From Pseudomonadota bacterium (GTDB taxonomy: Bacteria; Pseudomonadota; Gammaproteobacteria; Acidiferrobacterales; UBA6901): DNA of 64,000 nucleotides. The position numbers were made by a program, and so were the translations under genes. The notes beneath the pieces are model-generated. The model was not told where the DNA came from and ran no database searches. It saw only the letters and a list, made by a program, of their open reading frames with translations. Positions 45,620 to 55,629 of this stretch are shown one piece after another. How positions within the stretch are numbered: position 1 is the stretch's first letter; each line of letters opens with the position of its first letter. The stretch covers positions 186,001 to 250,000 of the forward strand of contig JAJYEX010000001.1 of assembly GCA_021785515.1 (NCBI GenBank). The letters are read 5' to 3'.

Positions 45620-48600
45620 TCAATGAAAGTCGCGCGAATGCGTGGCGAGCGCACCCAGAAGTTTGGAGCGGTCCTCCAGATGCTGGGCAACCACATGCAG
45701 CACTTCCTGATCCCGCTGAACTTCTCCCGTCACCACCAGCAGGTGTGCGCCCAATAACGCTGCGCGTTCGCGCTCTGCCACTCCGGAACGGACGATAACG
45801 TTGGTGTGGCCGGTCTCGTCCTCTAGTGTCACAAAAATGACCCCCCCGGCGCTGCCGGGACGCTGACGGCCGATGACCAGACCGGCGGTGCATATCCGGC
45901 TGCCACCGGGAAATCCACGCACTGCAGCGGCGCTGCACACCCCAAGACGATCTAGACGCGGACGCAACAGGGCCAGAGGATGGCGGCGCAGACTGAAACC
46001 GAGACTGGAATAATCAGCAACGATGTCTTCGCCTTCCGTAGGTGGCCGCAGCGATGGCTGCGCCTCATTGAGGTCGACCCCCCGGAACAACGGCAGATCC
46101 GGCTCTGTTCCGGCAACCGCCCAGCGTGCCAAATGCCGGTGGTCAGCCAGGCCGGAAAGCGCTCCGGCAGCAGCAAGTGCTTCGAGATCATGCCGGGCAA
46201 GCCGTGCACGCCGGGCAAGGTCGGGGACGCTGGTGAACAGCGCCCCGGCCCGCGCCTCGACTAGGCGTCGTGCTCCAGAATGCGAAAACCCCCGCACCAG
46301 ACCCAATCCCAGCCGCACTGCGGGCGCCGACCCGTGCCCGGCCTCAAGCGTACAGTCCCAGCTGCTGGCGCACGCATCGACGGGCCGGACTTCCACATCC
46401 TTGCGACGGGCATCCTGGATCAGCTGTGCCGGAGAATAGAATCCCATCGGCTGGCTGTTCAGCAATGCACACAGAAATGCCGCCGGTTCGTGGCACTTCA
46501 GCCAGGCGGACACGTACACCAGCAACGCGAAACTCGCGGCGTGTGATTCGGGAAACCCGTATTCTCCGAACCCCTTGATCTGGGCAAAAAGCTGGTGCGC
46601 GAACTCCTCAGGGTAACCATTTCCGCGCATGCCATCGATCAGGCGCTGTTCGAAATGCTCCAGCCCGCCATGCCGGTGCCAAGCAGCCATGGCCCGACGC
46701 AGCTGATCGGCTTCTCCGGCACTGAATCCTGCAGCCACCATGGCAAGCCTGATCACCTGCTCCTGAAAAATCGGCACGCCCAGAGTGCGCACGAGCACCC
46801 CACGCACCGCCTCGGAGGGATAACTTACCGGCTCCGTCTTCAGGCGGCGGCGCAGATAAGGGTGCACCATCCCCCCCTGGATCGGACCCGGCCGCACGAT
46901 GGCCACCTCGATCACAAGGTCATAGAAACAGCGGGGCCTGAGTCGCGGAAGCATCGCCATCTGTGCGCGCGACTCGATCTGGAACACGCCCACCGTGTCC
47001 GCCCGGCAGATCATGTCATACACTGCGGGATCATCGGCTGGCACGCTGGCCATGGTCAATCGCCGTCCACGGATCTTCTCTATGAGGTTAAAGGTGCGGT
47101 GGATGACGCTAAGCATGCCGAGCGCCAGACAGTCGACCTTTAGCAAACCCAGCGCATCGAGGTCATCCTTGTTCCACTGGATCACGGTACGTTCCGGCAT
47201 GGCAGCGTTTTCTATGGGTACGAGGGACGACAACGGTCCGCGCGCGATCACGAAACCGCCGACATGCTGGGACAGGTGTCGTGGAAACCCCAGCAGCTCT
47301 CGAACCCGCGCCAGCAGCCGCCGGATTGTTGGATTCTCCGGGCTGAAACCGGCCTCCGCGAGACGCTGCGGAACAACTTCGAGGCCATCCCACCATTGGA
47401 GGTTCGCCGTCAGGCGTTCCAGCTGCTCCGGTGCCAATCCCAGCGCCTTGCCCACATCACGCACCGCGCTACGCGGGCGATAAGTGATCACGGTGGATGC
47501 AAGGGCGGCGCGGTTGCGGCCGTATTTGCTGAAAATGTACTGGATTACCTCTTCGCGCCGATCATGCTCAAAATCTACGTCGATGTCTGGCGGCTCGTTA
47601 CGCTCCCTGGAGATAAAGCGTTCGAACAGGGTCTGAATGCGGTCCGGATCGACTTCAGTGATCCCGAGACAGTAGCACACCGCAGAATTCGCCGCCGAGC
47701 CGCGCCCCTGGCAAATAATGCCGCGCGCACGGGCAAAGCGCACAATGTCATGCACGGTAAGAAAGTACGGCTCGTATTCGAGCTCCACGATCAGCGCAAG
47801 TTCATGTGCCACCAACTGGCGTATCCTGTCTGGAACACCCGCAGGCCAACGCCGGTTCATGCCCTCGACAGCAAGCCGTTCCAGATATGCAGCAGGCGTC
47901 TCCCCTGCTGGAACCAGCTCTTCCGGATACTCGTAACGCAGTTCGTCCAGGGAGAAACGGCAGCGTCCGGCGATGCGTCGCGTCTCCGCGATCAGTTCCT
48001 GGGGATAAATTCTGGCCAGGACCTGGGGGGCGCGCAGATGGCGTTCGCCATTGGAATTGAGCGCCCACCCGGCCTCGCCCAGCGGCACGCCCAGACGGAT
48101 AGCGGTAAGCGTGTCCTGCAGGGTGCGTCGGGCACGCACATGCATATGTACATCCCCGCTGGCGACAAGTGGCAGCCCAGTACACGTTCCCAGGCCGGAT
48201 AAACGTGCGAGACGCACGCCGTCGAGACCATCACGCACCAGCTCGGCGGCTATCCATGCGCGCCCCGGAAAACACCGTCCCAGCCATATTCCTGGCTCCG
48301 GATCGTACGGTACTGATCCAGCGCGATCTTCTGGCAGCCACAGCGCCAGACAATCCGTGGCGATGCGCTCCACATCCGCGCGAGTTAGACTGTACGCCCC
48401 CTTCTCTGCTGCGCGCCGGCCACAGGTGATCAGCTCAGACAGCGCCCCATAGGAAGTACGGTCAGTTGCGAGCAGAACAAGCCGTGGCCCGTCGACAAGC
48501 GCGACTTCGCTGCCGACAATCAACTGGATCTGGTGCGTGCGCGCCGCCAGGTGCGCACGCACCACTCCGGCCAGCGAACACTCGTCGGTGATGGCCAGTG

Positions 48601-48715
48601 CCGCATAACCCAAGGCTGCGGCGCGTCCAACCAGTTCTTCCGGATGTGAGGCACCGCGCAGGAAACTGAAGTTCGAGAGACAGTGAAGCTCAGCGTAGCT
48701 AGCCAGGGCGTTCAT
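45620..48715 (-). CDS. dnaE2: Error-prone DNA polymerase III alpha subunit DnaE2
   Basis: A 1031-aa C-family polymerase that extends from lesions during SOS mutagenesis. The ATG at 48715 is chosen since [25 protein letters not shown] is the family N-terminus; the track adds 30 residues. The PHP domain (about 1-220) is followed by the palm with catalytic acids in [20 protein letters not shown], then [13 protein letters not shown] for the HhH region and an OB domain near [20 protein letters not shown]. The length and the SOS cassette context distinguish it from replicative DnaE (about 1160 aa). It follows imuB by 179 bp, with no gene between. Confidence 0.97.
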   Translation of the reverse strand: MNALASYAELHCLSNFSFLRGASHPEELVGRAAALGYAALAITDECSLAGVVRAHLAARTHQIQLIVGSEVALVDGPRLVLLATDRTSYGALSELITCGRRAAEKGAYSLTRADVERIATDCLALWLPEDRAGSVPYDPEPGIWLGRCFPGRAWIAAELVRDGLDGVRLARLSGLGTCTGLPLVASGDVHMHVRARRTLQDTLTAIRLGVPLGEAGWALNSNGERHLRAPQVLARIYPQELIAETRRIAGRCRFSLDELRYEYPEELVPAGETPAAYLERLAVEGMNRRWPAGVPDRIRQLVAHELALIVELEYEPYFLTVHDIVRFARARGIICQGRGSAANSAVCYCLGITEVDPDRIQTLFERFISRERNEPPDIDVDFEHDRREEVIQYIFSKYGRNRAALASTVITYRPRSAVRDVGKALGLAPEQLERLTANLQWWDGLEVVPQRLAEAGFSPENPTIRRLLARVRELLGFPRHLSQHVGGFVIARGPLSSLVPIENAAMPERTVIQWNKDDLDALGLLKVDCLALGMLSVIHRTFNLIEKIRGRRLTMASVPADDPAVYDMICRADTVGVFQIESRAQMAMLPRLRPRCFYDLVIEVAIVRPGPIQGGMVHPYLRRRLKTEPVSYPSEAVRGVLVRTLGVPIFQEQVIRLAMVAAGFSAGEADQLRRAMAAWHRHGGLEHFEQRLIDGMRGNGYPEEFAHQLFAQIKGFGEYGFPESHAASFALLVYVSAWLKCHEPAAFLCALLNSQPMGFYSPAQLIQDARRKDVEVRPVDACASSWDCTLEAGHGSAPAVRLGLGLVRGFSHSGARRLVEARAGALFTSVPDLARRARLARHDLEALAAAGALSGLADHRHLARWAVAGTEPDLPLFRGVDLNEAQPSLRPPTEGEDIVADYSSLGFSLRRHPLALLRPRLDRLGVCSAAAVRGFPGGSRICTAGLVIGRQRPGSAGGVIFVTLEDETGHTNVIVRSGVAERERAALLGAHLLVVTGEVQRDQEVLHVVAQHLEDRSKLLGALATHSRDFH

Positions 48716-48894
48716 CCATTCGCACGGAAAACCGGGGCCCGCGATCCGGAAGCCAGCCCTCCGCCCCACTCCCGTCCTCGCTGTGTCATCGGAATGGCTC
48801 TCCAATCCTGCTGCCTGCCCACCACGGAGCCGGAACCTCCGACCTGGATCTCAAGCTAACCGGCGCTACCCGCGTCAGGCCGGCTTTCCCGGTG

Positions 48895-50379
48895 TCAACC
48901 AAACAAGCCATGGAGAAACCAGCGATGCTCGCCCGCAACCTCCCGGTACACCCACAACCACGCGCCCTGCCCGCTGCGGGCCACGAAATAGTCGCGCGCA
49001 ATGTCCAACCCGTCCCACCAACCGCTTTCGATACGTTCCCGTTCCGGACTGAGAGCCAGCACACCACCGAGATATGGATACCGGTCGCGCATCTCCAGCA
49101 GCACCGGTTCACACAACAACCATAGAGGTCGCTTCCTGCCTTCCGCAGCACTCCACACCGAGTCTGCGTTCCATTGTGACTGCCGATCGGTCTTGCCGTG
49201 AAGCGTCGCCCCATGCCCAGGCTCGACATAGCACCAGGCTCGTTCCGGGCGGTGTTCCGCCACCTGACCCAGACCGTGTACCGCGTCTCTCCCGAGGCGC
49301 GCGCGCAGCCGCTCAATGAGCGCCTCCTGCGCCGGTATCTGGCCAGGCGCAAATAAATCTAGACTGTGCGGAACAAGTGGATGCAGATCCACGACATACA
49401 GCGAGACCTCCTCCACCAGAGCGGGCAGAACCACGCGCTCCAGACGCTCGCGCAACAGCATGGCCAGATAGGCTGCGTCGCGCGACGGCGTCACGAGCTC
49501 CAGGTCCACCTGCGTCGTTCTGGCCGCCGCATGATGCAGGGACAACGTTATGAGGCGCGCGCCTGCATCGCGCACACGCAGGAACCCCTCAAGCTCGAGC
49601 AACAGGCGGCGCAGCGGAAACAATATTGCCTCAGTCGCCCCTGTCGCAGCAGGCAGCGGTAGTCTGCCCGTAAACCCCGGCGGGACGACAAATAAGGGAC
49701 GCGGATCCGGAACGCGCCCGAGAGCCTGATCAAGAGTGCGGACCAATTCCGGCCCTGCGCGACGCCCCACCCCGTCCCTCGGCAGGCGCAGACAATCACC
49801 GATCGTGCGCACCCCCATTCCCTGCAACATCACTCCCTGTTTTACCGCCAGGCCAAGATGCGTGAGCGGCAGAGAGGCGAGTGCGCCGGCGAGTGCGCTC
49901 TGCCGACTGATACAGACCTCCCGGCCGGCATGCGCCAGCCACGAGGCAGCAAGCGGCGTCGGAGCAATGGCCAGAAACGCGTGATAGCCAAGCTCCGTCA
50001 ATCCCCGACCGACCATCTCCCTCAGCCGCTCCACGCCCCCGAACAACCGGTCACTCCCGGATACCTCCAGCAACAGCGCCTGTGGCGGCATCAGACTGAC
50101 AACAGAGGTAAACTGACAGGCCCAGGTTGCAAGACGGTCGAGCGCAGCGCGCTCGGATTCCTCGTCGCGCTTACATACCCGCAGTGAACCGACAAGTGCA
50201 CGAGCCGCATCCAGCCCCATCCCCGACCGCACGCCATGCAGACGTGCAGCCGCATTGCACAGCGCTACCCGCCGTTTACGTCCGCGCTCACAAACCACAA
50301 CCAGCGGGTCGGCTGTTGGGACGCTGTTCGCAAATATCTCAAGCGCGAGATCCGGCAGATGCAGGCACAACCACAGCAT
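48895..50379 (-). CDS. imuB: ImuB, catalytically inactive Y-family polymerase-like protein
   Basis: A 494-aa protein from the ATG at 50379 (GGGA upstream). It opens [16 protein letters not shown], where active Y-family polymerases carry the metal-binding aspartate (xDMDxFF); its loss is the ImuB hallmark. The HhH/palm region includes LGLAVKQGVMLQGMGVRTIGDCLRLPRDGVG. ImuB is the hub of the mutasome, binding the beta clamp, ImuA and DnaE2. The start lies 41 bp inside imuA, indicating translational coupling. It is transcribed with lexA, imuA and probably dnaE2. Confidence 0.95.
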   Translation of the reverse strand: MLWLCLHLPDLALEIFANSVPTADPLVVVCERGRKRRVALCNAAARLHGVRSGMGLDAARALVGSLRVCKRDEESERAALDRLATWACQFTSVVSLMPPQALLLEVSGSDRLFGGVERLREMVGRGLTELGYHAFLAIAPTPLAASWLAHAGREVCISRQSALAGALASLPLTHLGLAVKQGVMLQGMGVRTIGDCLRLPRDGVGRRAGPELVRTLDQALGRVPDPRPLFVVPPGFTGRLPLPAATGATEAILFPLRRLLLELEGFLRVRDAGARLITLSLHHAAARTTQVDLELVTPSRDAAYLAMLLRERLERVVLPALVEEVSLYVVDLHPLVPHSLDLFAPGQIPAQEALIERLRARLGRDAVHGLGQVAEHRPERAWCYVEPGHGATLHGKTDRQSQWNADSVWSAAEGRKRPLWLLCEPVLLEMRDRYPYLGGVLALSPERERIESGWWDGLDIARDYFVARSGQGAWLWVYREVAGEHRWFLHGLFG

Positions 50380-50995
50380 GATCCGGTCCCAGATCCAACG
50401 ACAACGGGCCAACCGGCCAGCCGCCGCGACGTTTCAGAATGTGCACATCAATACCACCGGGGGTAGGGGCTAGCTGCAAACGCAACGCGGCAGGAGAACC
50501 CTTCACAGCAGCCGACTGCCCGGAACGGAACAGCACACCCCAGGACTTGCCTGCTTCAGCCGCCAGCTGCAGGCGTCGCAAGGCACGCGTATCGGCGGCC
50601 GCTGGCCAGGCCAGCACGGCACCGCAAGTACCGGCACGCAGGGACTGTTCCACGGCCCATAGTCCGTCAGCAGCAGCCCGCGGATGCACAAGCAACACCC
50701 GTGACAGATCCACCTGCGCCGCCGCCAGCGCCGGGGCATAAGGAACATGGGGTGGCGCAATAAAGGCAAGCCAACGCCTGCCGCGGCTCAGGCGCGCGAG
50801 AGCAGGCAGAAGCAGCTGCAGCTCACCGATGCCCGGGCACGGAATCAGAATTTCCGTGAGCGTACCGGAAGGCCAGCCGTTCCCGGGAAGCAACGCGTCC
50901 AGCTGCGGAAACCCGCTAGGCAGGCCAGGCGCAAAGGACGGAACAGCGCTGGCACGCCATACCCCGGTACCCAACATCAGGTTCTGCGTGTTCAC
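50339..50995 (-). CDS. imuA: ImuA, RecA-like SOS mutagenesis accessory protein
   Basis: A 218-aa RecA-fold protein (SulA/ImuA group) needed for ImuB-DnaE2 mutagenesis. [28 protein letters not shown] is the typical opening; the Walker A loop is not conserved (GIGELQ). The GTG start overlaps the lexA stop codon (GTGA), so translation is coupled. It overlaps imuB at the other end by 41 bp. This tight packing supports one SOS operon. Confidence 0.93.
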   Translation of the reverse strand: MNTQNLMLGTGVWRASAVPSFAPGLPSGFPQLDALLPGNGWPSGTLTEILIPCPGIGELQLLLPALARLSRGRRWLAFIAPPHVPYAPALAAAQVDLSRVLLVHPRAAADGLWAVEQSLRAGTCGAVLAWPAAADTRALRRLQLAAEAGKSWGVLFRSGQSAAVKGSPAALRLQLAPTPGGIDVHILKRRGGWPVGPLSLDLGPDHAVVVPASAGSRA

Positions 50996-51591
50996 TGGAG
51001 CCTGCCATTACGCAGAATACCGACGCCAATGCCTTCAATCACGAAGGCATCGCGCCGCAGATCAATATCGATGGGCTGAAAGTCGGGATTTTCCGGCAGC
51101 AGCTGCACCTGGTGGCCACGGCGCTGGAACCGCTTTACGGTAACCTCATCCGCCAGACGCGCTACCACAATCTGGCCATTCTCCGCCTCGGGTGTACGAT
51201 GCACCGCGAGCAGGTCATCATCCAGGATACCGGCGTTGCGCATACTGTGGCCACGCACACGCAGAAGATAATCGGCACGTGGCCGGAAAATCCCCGGATC
51301 AATCTGGTGCCGGCCCTCAATATGCTCCTCCGCCAGGATCGGACTGCCAGCCGCCACTCTCCCCACTATCGCCAACCCTAGCTCCTTCAAGCGGATGCCG
51401 CGTGAGGTGCCCGGCGTCAGCTCGATCGCTCCCTTTCGCGCAAGCGCCCGCAGATGATCTTCGGCCGCATTCGGCGACCGGAATCCGAGAGCAGCGGCAA
51501 TCTCTTGGCGTGTCGGCGGCCGACCGCATTCCGTCATGAAGCGACGTATCATCCGCAGAATCTGGGCTTGGCGCGATGTCAGAGCATCCAT
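50992..51591 (-). CDS. lexA: SOS repressor LexA
   Basis: A 199-aa repressor that blocks SOS genes and is cleaved with RecA help after DNA damage. The N-terminal winged helix ([24 protein letters not shown]) binds DNA. The self-cleavage site is Ala81-Gly82 (GRVAAGSPI), and the Ser116 (GHSMRNAGI)/Lys153 (TVKRF) dyad is intact. It is the first gene of the lexA-imuA-imuB-dnaE2 operon. Two SOS boxes lie directly upstream, so it controls itself and the operon. It may be a dedicated second LexA rather than the global repressor; the window cannot tell. Confidence 0.97.
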   Translation of the reverse strand: MDALTSRQAQILRMIRRFMTECGRPPTRQEIAAALGFRSPNAAEDHLRALARKGAIELTPGTSRGIRLKELGLAIVGRVAAGSPILAEEHIEGRHQIDPGIFRPRADYLLRVRGHSMRNAGILDDDLLAVHRTPEAENGQIVVARLADEVTVKRFQRRGHQVQLLPENPDFQPIDIDLRRDAFVIEGIGVGILRNGRLQ

Positions 51592-51601
51592 TATCTTGAA
51601 C

Positions 51602-51617
51602 CTGTATGTATATACAG
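51602..51617 (-). promoter_or_regulatory. SOS box 1 (LexA operator) CTGTATGTATATACAG
   Basis: A perfect CTGT-N8-ACAG LexA box, 10 bp upstream of the lexA ATG and overlapping the predicted transcription start. Binding here would shut off the whole operon. Confidence 0.9.
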
Positions 51618-51619
51618 TA

Positions 51620-51635
51620 CTGTAATTATATATAG
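51620..51635 (-). promoter_or_regulatory. SOS box 2 (LexA operator) CTGTAATTATATATAG
   Basis: Matches CTGT-N8-ACAG with one mismatch and sits 18 bp (centre to centre) from box 1, so two LexA dimers could lie on nearly the same helix face. It overlaps the predicted -10 element. Confidence 0.7.
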
Positions 51636-51652
51636 ATTAGCGGCAGATGCAA
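51625..51652 (-). promoter_or_regulatory. lexA operon promoter (TATAAT -10)
   Basis: On the minus strand a perfect TATAAT (51630-51625) is preceded after 16 bp by TTGCAT (51652-51647), a weak -35. The -10 lies inside SOS box 2. The rest of the 315-bp region to higB (51653-51906) shows no clear higBA operator, only a short CTAG-N9-CTAG repeat near 51812-51828. Confidence 0.55.
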
Positions 51653-51906
51653 GGTATCCGCCAACCATGCGCCTAGAACCATGGGCATTTGGTCACAATA
51701 AGGACCGTAACGATTTGTTGCGTGGTTTCATCCTTGCCCGAATAAACCCTTAGACAGATCATCATATATGGCCCGTGACTTTCTGCTGGCGTACTGAGAG
51801 CGATGCGGCCTAGTCTGCCTTGCTAGTACGTGATGCAGTGGGCCGCGGGCTGAATCCGGACCATGCTCTGGTTCTCGCAGCCTTGAAAAGGGACTTGCTT
51901 TGCCGG

Positions 51907-52179
51907 ATGAAGAGCTTCCGGAACAAGGCGCTCGCCGCGCTGTGGTCCACCGGTTCAACCCGCAAAATCGACCACAGGCTGCACGAGCGCATCCTGCGAA
52001 GACTGGACCAACTGGATGCCGCCACCATGGTCAAGGAAATGGACGTGCCGGGCTTTGATTTTCACCCCCTGCGCGGCAGGCCGCAGCGCTACTCAGTGCC
52101 CATTAATGGACCCTGGTGCCTCACGTTCGAGTTCACCGGGGGAGACGCGTTGCGCGTGGATCTCGAGCAGTACCGCTAA
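51907..52179 (+). CDS. higB: HigB-type toxin (RelE/ParE superfamily)
   Basis: A 90-aa mRNA interferase-like toxin from the ATG at 51907 (the track opens 29 codons earlier). MKSFRNKALAALWSTGSTRK is the usual opening, followed by RILRRLDQLDAATMVKEMDVPGFDFHPL and the C-terminal strand GPWCLTFEFTGGDALRVDLEQY, characteristic of the HigB/GraT group. It would cut mRNA at the ribosome when not neutralised. It is followed after 13 bp by higA, the usual toxin-first order of higBA. Located in the accessory area next to the SOS operon. Confidence 0.92.
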   Translation: MKSFRNKALAALWSTGSTRKIDHRLHERILRRLDQLDAATMVKEMDVPGFDFHPLRGRPQRYSVPINGPWCLTFEFTGGDALRVDLEQYR

Positions 52180-52192
52180 CTGGAGAACCCCC

Positions 52193-52501
52193 ATGACCGA
52201 GTTTGCCGCAAAGCGCAATCCAAAGCGCTGCCCTACCCATCCGGGTGCGCTGCTGCGCGAGGATATTCTGCCGGCACTGAAGCTGAGCAAGACCGCCGTT
52301 GCCGAGGCGCTCGGTATTTCCCGCCAGCACCTGTATGACATCCTGCGCGAACGCAAGCCGGTATCTGCCGAGGTCGCGGTGCGCCTTGGTGCGGCCTTCG
52401 GCAACGGTCCCGACGTGTGGCTGCGCATGCAGGCCGCCTATGACGCCTGGCACGCCGCGCGCAAGGTCGACGTGAGCAAGGTACTGCGGCTCGCGGCATA
52501 G
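52193..52501 (+). CDS. higA: HigA-type antitoxin (XRE/HTH)
   Basis: A 102-aa antitoxin and autorepressor. The ATG at 52193 is preceded by TGGAGA; the track's frame starts 59 codons earlier inside higB. The XRE helix-turn-helix is ALKLSKTAVAEALGISRQHLYDILRERKPVS, preceded by the typical PTHPGALLREDILP. It would wrap HigB and bind the operon promoter. It lies 13 bp after higB. Confidence 0.94.
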   Translation: MTEFAAKRNPKRCPTHPGALLREDILPALKLSKTAVAEALGISRQHLYDILRERKPVSAEVAVRLGAAFGNGPDVWLRMQAAYDAWHAARKVDVSKVLRLAA

Positions 52502-52590
52502 GCAAATGAAGGAAGGCAGCAATGGCCGAGATGTGGGACTTTAGTAATGCGCCATCCAGACTGAAAGCGACGCAAATCCAAGTATAACGC

Positions 52591-52619
52591 CTGAGCTACC
52601 GCTCAGCTTGCACTTTTTT
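52591..52619 (+). terminator. Weak rho-independent terminator downstream of higBA
   Basis: CTGAGC-TACC-GCTCAG forms a 6-bp stem followed, after seven bases, by T6. The T-tract distance makes it weak. It lies 90 bp after higA and overlaps the end of the Sel1-repeat pseudogene on the other strand. Confidence 0.3.
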
Positions 52620-53845
52620 GTTGGATGCGTGCGGATTATGCTTCCGTGGAGGCCGCATGCAGTTGCAATGGCCTTCATACTTGGCCTTGGCCGCCCACGC
52701 CTTGGCCTTGGCCAGGTTTCGCGCCACACCGCGCCCGTATCGATAGGCCCAGACGAGACCCGCATCGGCACTGTAATCTCCCTGCGCCGCTGCTTTGCGC
52801 CACCAGGCAACCGCAAGAGTGTTGTTGCGGACAACGCCTTGCCCGCGTGCATAGGCCCAACCGAGACGGGCCTCGGCAAGACTGTATCCTTGCGCGGCAG
52901 CCTTCCGGTACCAGTAAAGCGCATGGACCTAGTCTTGCCGCACACCCCATGCGTAGCCATAGGCTAAACCAAGATTGGTCTCGGCCATTGGATCATCTTG
53001 GGCTACTCCTTGCCATCAAAGCGCCAATGCCTGCCGGTAGTCCTGATGCACGCCCTGGCCGTAAACATAGGCAATACCCAGTTCGGCCTCGGCGAGGCCA
53101 AACCCTTGCGCACTCGCTTTACGCAGCCAGTACACTGCCCTGGAAGCGTCGTATGATGTGCCCCAAGCATTGAAGTAGACGGTGCCAAGAATGTCTTCGG
53201 CATAGGGGTTGCCGCACTGGGCTTTCGGTCGGCTTCGCGCCAACGCCTTGCACCACCACGCCTGCGCCCGTGACGGGCTTTGTGAGACCCCGACTCCACG
53301 GGCATACACCCAGCCGAGGATTTCTTCAGCGAAGATATTGTGGTACAACGCCGCCCGATGCCACCAGGTAACGGCCGCCTCCTCGTTCTGTCTCACGCCA
53401 AGGATGCCCGTTGCAGAAACAGAACCGAGCGCAAGCGCACCCCAGGAATTGTGGTGCGCGGCTGCTTCCCGGAACCAGCCTAGGGCCATCTTGCTGTCCG
53501 GCGACACCCCGAGACCCCTGAGATAATGCCCCCCCTAAGTCAAACTCGGCGTCAGCCTGGCCCTGCTGTGCCGCTTGTCGAAACCAGTGCACCGCCTCAG
53601 TCGGGTTCTGAGGAACGTCACGACCCACATCTATAGAGCACACCCAGGGCAGCGTCAGCCTCCGGATCACCGTGGGCGGCAGCCTGTTCGATGTCCTGTG
53701 CTGCGTGAATATCCCCGGCACGGGCCCGCCATTCCAGTCGCCTTGCCTGAGTGCGCGTCATGGCCCAGGTCGGTGAGGCAACCAAAAGTAGTACCAACAC
53801 CGGGAGGTTTGACAGCGCCTGCGGGCAGAACAGTCGGGCGCTCAT
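52596..53845 (-). pseudogene. Sel1-like repeat protein, disrupted by two frameshifts and two stop codons
   Basis: The intact gene would encode about 415 aa: a signal peptide (LPVLVLLLVASPTWA) then Sel1/TPR-like repeats such as AVHWFRQAAQQGQADAEFDLG, AVYWLRKASAQGFGLAEAELG and ALYWYRKAAAQGYSLAEARLG, with a Lys-rich end. Reading the three frames together shows one extra base near 53624-53634 (LYRCGS* should continue into GRDVPQNPTEA), one extra base in a C7 tract at 53529-53535 (G7 on the coding strand), an in-frame TGA at 53016-53018 where Trp is expected, and an in-frame TAG at 52929-52931. Sel1 proteins act as periplasmic or signalling scaffolds. Four lesions make decay likelier than sequencing error, though the G7 tract could be phase-variable. 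Confidence 0.85.
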
Positions 53846-54306
53846 CTCGTATGGCCTCCTTGGCCGGTTTTCTTCTCGGAGTCTATCCGTGCCGGAGTGA
53901 TTTGCAAGATGGGTACCGTTGGCTCGAGAATCCGGTCCTGGAAATCGTACACTGGAGGAACGGATTCTGGCTGGACATTGCCATTAACTCCTCAACCTGA
54001 CCAACAGCGGCCTTTTACACCCGGTTAAAACCATAACATTACGGACGATGCAAGATATGGTTCCAGGCACAAACAGCCCTGGACTGGCCAAAACGCCGGA
54101 ACACCACGACTCCCGAGGAGTCTAAATTCCATGGCATCATCAGGCGCACAAAATGGCCGGCAAGCCACGGGAACCGGTTGGCCGCATTCCGCCACAGAAC
54201 AATGGACTCGTGATTTGTGCCACTGAAAATCGCCTGCGCAAAAGTGGCACCACACAGGCTTTCATGTCCGGGCCGTCCGGTCGGCGCCGGGCGTAAGGAG
54301 GCACTT
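53846..54306. other. Intergenic region (461 bp), no supported gene
   Basis: Between the start of the Sel1 pseudogene (minus) and the 168-aa membrane-protein gene (plus). A plus frame ending at 54000 contains a protein-like tail (GYRWLENPVLEIVHWRNGFW) but overlaps the pseudogene in antisense and lacks a ribosome site; it may be a remnant. No RNA gene or operator was recognised. Confidence 0.4.
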
Positions 54307-54813
54307 ATGTACCGCAGACTTTATTTTGTATTACCCGACGAATTCCACGCCCTGCAGGTCATGCGACAAATGGAGGCACACGGCGTGAATCGTGACCGGA
54401 TTCATGCTATCCCGGGACACGGAACAACACTGGGTCAGCTGCCTCCCGCCAGCTTGCGCCAGCAGCAGGATATCGCTGGCCGGATTGAAAAGATTCTCTG
54501 GATGACAAACATGGTGATTTTTTTCCTGGCCCTGATCGGACTGATTCAGGCGCTGGCCAGTCAGTCCATAATCGGGTCCGTTGTTGCAATACTGGTGGTT
54601 GGCGCAACCCTGGGTGGAGGCGTGTTGTTCGCAGCACGCGTCCCGGACACGCATCTCGGTGAACTGCGTGGCGCTCTCAGCCATGACGATATCGTGCTCA
54701 TGGTGGATGTGCCGAAAACACGCGTTCACGAAATCGGTGAAATCGTGGAACGCAACCATCCTGAAGTCACCGCTGGAGGTGTCGGCTGGGCCGTCTCCGC
54801 ACTCGGAATCTAA
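54307..54813 (+). CDS. Two-helix membrane protein of unknown function, 168 aa
   Basis: Starts at the ATG at 54307, seven bases after a strong AAGGAGG; the track start is 30 codons earlier. The N-terminal segment MYRRLYFVLPDEFHALQVMRQME looks like a soluble domain of the general-stress type, followed by two transmembrane helices (about 62-105, MVIFFLALIGLIQALA and IIGSVVAILVVGATLGGGVLF) and a C-terminal soluble part ending GGVGWAVSALGI. Similar proteins exist in sulfur and nitrifying bacteria but no function is known to me. It precedes the ABC operon by 114 bp. Confidence 0.8.
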   Translation: MYRRLYFVLPDEFHALQVMRQMEAHGVNRDRIHAIPGHGTTLGQLPPASLRQQQDIAGRIEKILWMTNMVIFFLALIGLIQALASQSIIGSVVAILVVGATLGGGVLFAARVPDTHLGELRGALSHDDIVLMVDVPKTRVHEIGEIVERNHPEVTAGGVGWAVSALGI

Positions 54814-54927
54814 CGGCACCTGCCCCGCCACCACACCTGTCGGAGCCGGCCCTGAATCGCGCCCTCAGTTTTCGGGCACCCGGCAGTTCTATGTGACAAG
54901 ACCGCTACGGCGCGCGACAATCGCACC

Positions 54928-55629
54928 ATGGAATGCGACGGGACCCAGACTGTCATATCGCTGCGTGGCGTCGAGCACCGCTACCGCGAGGGCGATCGGG
55001 TACGACCTGTCCTGCTCGGAGTCGACCTGGACGTGCGCGCCGGAGAATGGGTCGCCCTCGTCGGGCACAGCGGCTGCGGCAAGTCCACGCTTCTGAATCT
55101 GATCAGCGGGATAGATCGTCCCGATCGGGGCGACATCCGTCTCAACGGAACCAACATCGCTCTCCTGTCCGAGCGCGAACGGACCCTCTTCCGACGCCGG
55201 AATATCGGTTTCGTCTACCAGTTTTTCAACCTTATCCCCACTCTGACGGTGGAAGAGAACCTGCTTCTGCCCATCGAACTCAACGGGCTGGATCCGGTGC
55301 GCGTCGGCGAACTGCTCGCAGCCACCGGACTGCAGGAGCGGCGCGCAGCCTTTCCCGATCGCCTGTCAGGAGGCGAGCAACAGCGCGTCGCCATCGCGCG
55401 GGCACTGGCGCACGATCCCCTGCTGCTGCTGGCCGACGAGCCCACCGGCAACCTCGATCGCGCGACCGGCGAGCTGATGCTGCAGCTGATGGAATCCCTT
55501 GCCCGCAAGGCCCACCGCGCTCTGCTCATGGTCACCCACTCCCACGATGTAGCACGGAGAGCAGACCGCGTACTGATGCTGGATAACGGCCGAATTGCCG
55601 CCATGACAGAACGCGAGGCAATAGACTGA
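54928..55629 (+). CDS. ABC transporter ATPase (LolD/MacB-type; AttE-like)
   Basis: A 233-aa ATPase with Walker [14 protein letters not shown]-loop region [19 protein letters not shown], signature [15 protein letters not shown] and Walker [13 protein letters not shown], the extended DEPTGNLD of the LolD/FtsE/MacB group. It would drive a mechanotransmission-type ABC system rather than simple transport. It overlaps the permease gene by one base (TGATG), so translation is coupled. The following AttH gene suggests the attEFGH arrangement. Confidence 0.95.
   Translation: MECDGTQTVISLRGVEHRYREGDRVRPVLLGVDLDVRAGEWVALVGHSGCGKSTLLNLISGIDRPDRGDIRLNGTNIALLSERERTLFRRRNIGFVYQFFNLIPTLTVEENLLLPIELNGLDPVRVGELLAATGLQERRAAFPDRLSGGEQQRVAIARALAHDPLLLLADEPTGNLDRATGELMLQLMESLARKAHRALLMVTHSHDVARRADRVLMLDNGRIAAMTEREAID

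Noticed and set aside
53575-54000. 141-aa plus ORF with protein-like tail
   Set aside because: Mostly antisense to the Sel1 pseudogene, no ribosome site; tail recorded as possible remnant in the intergenic entry.
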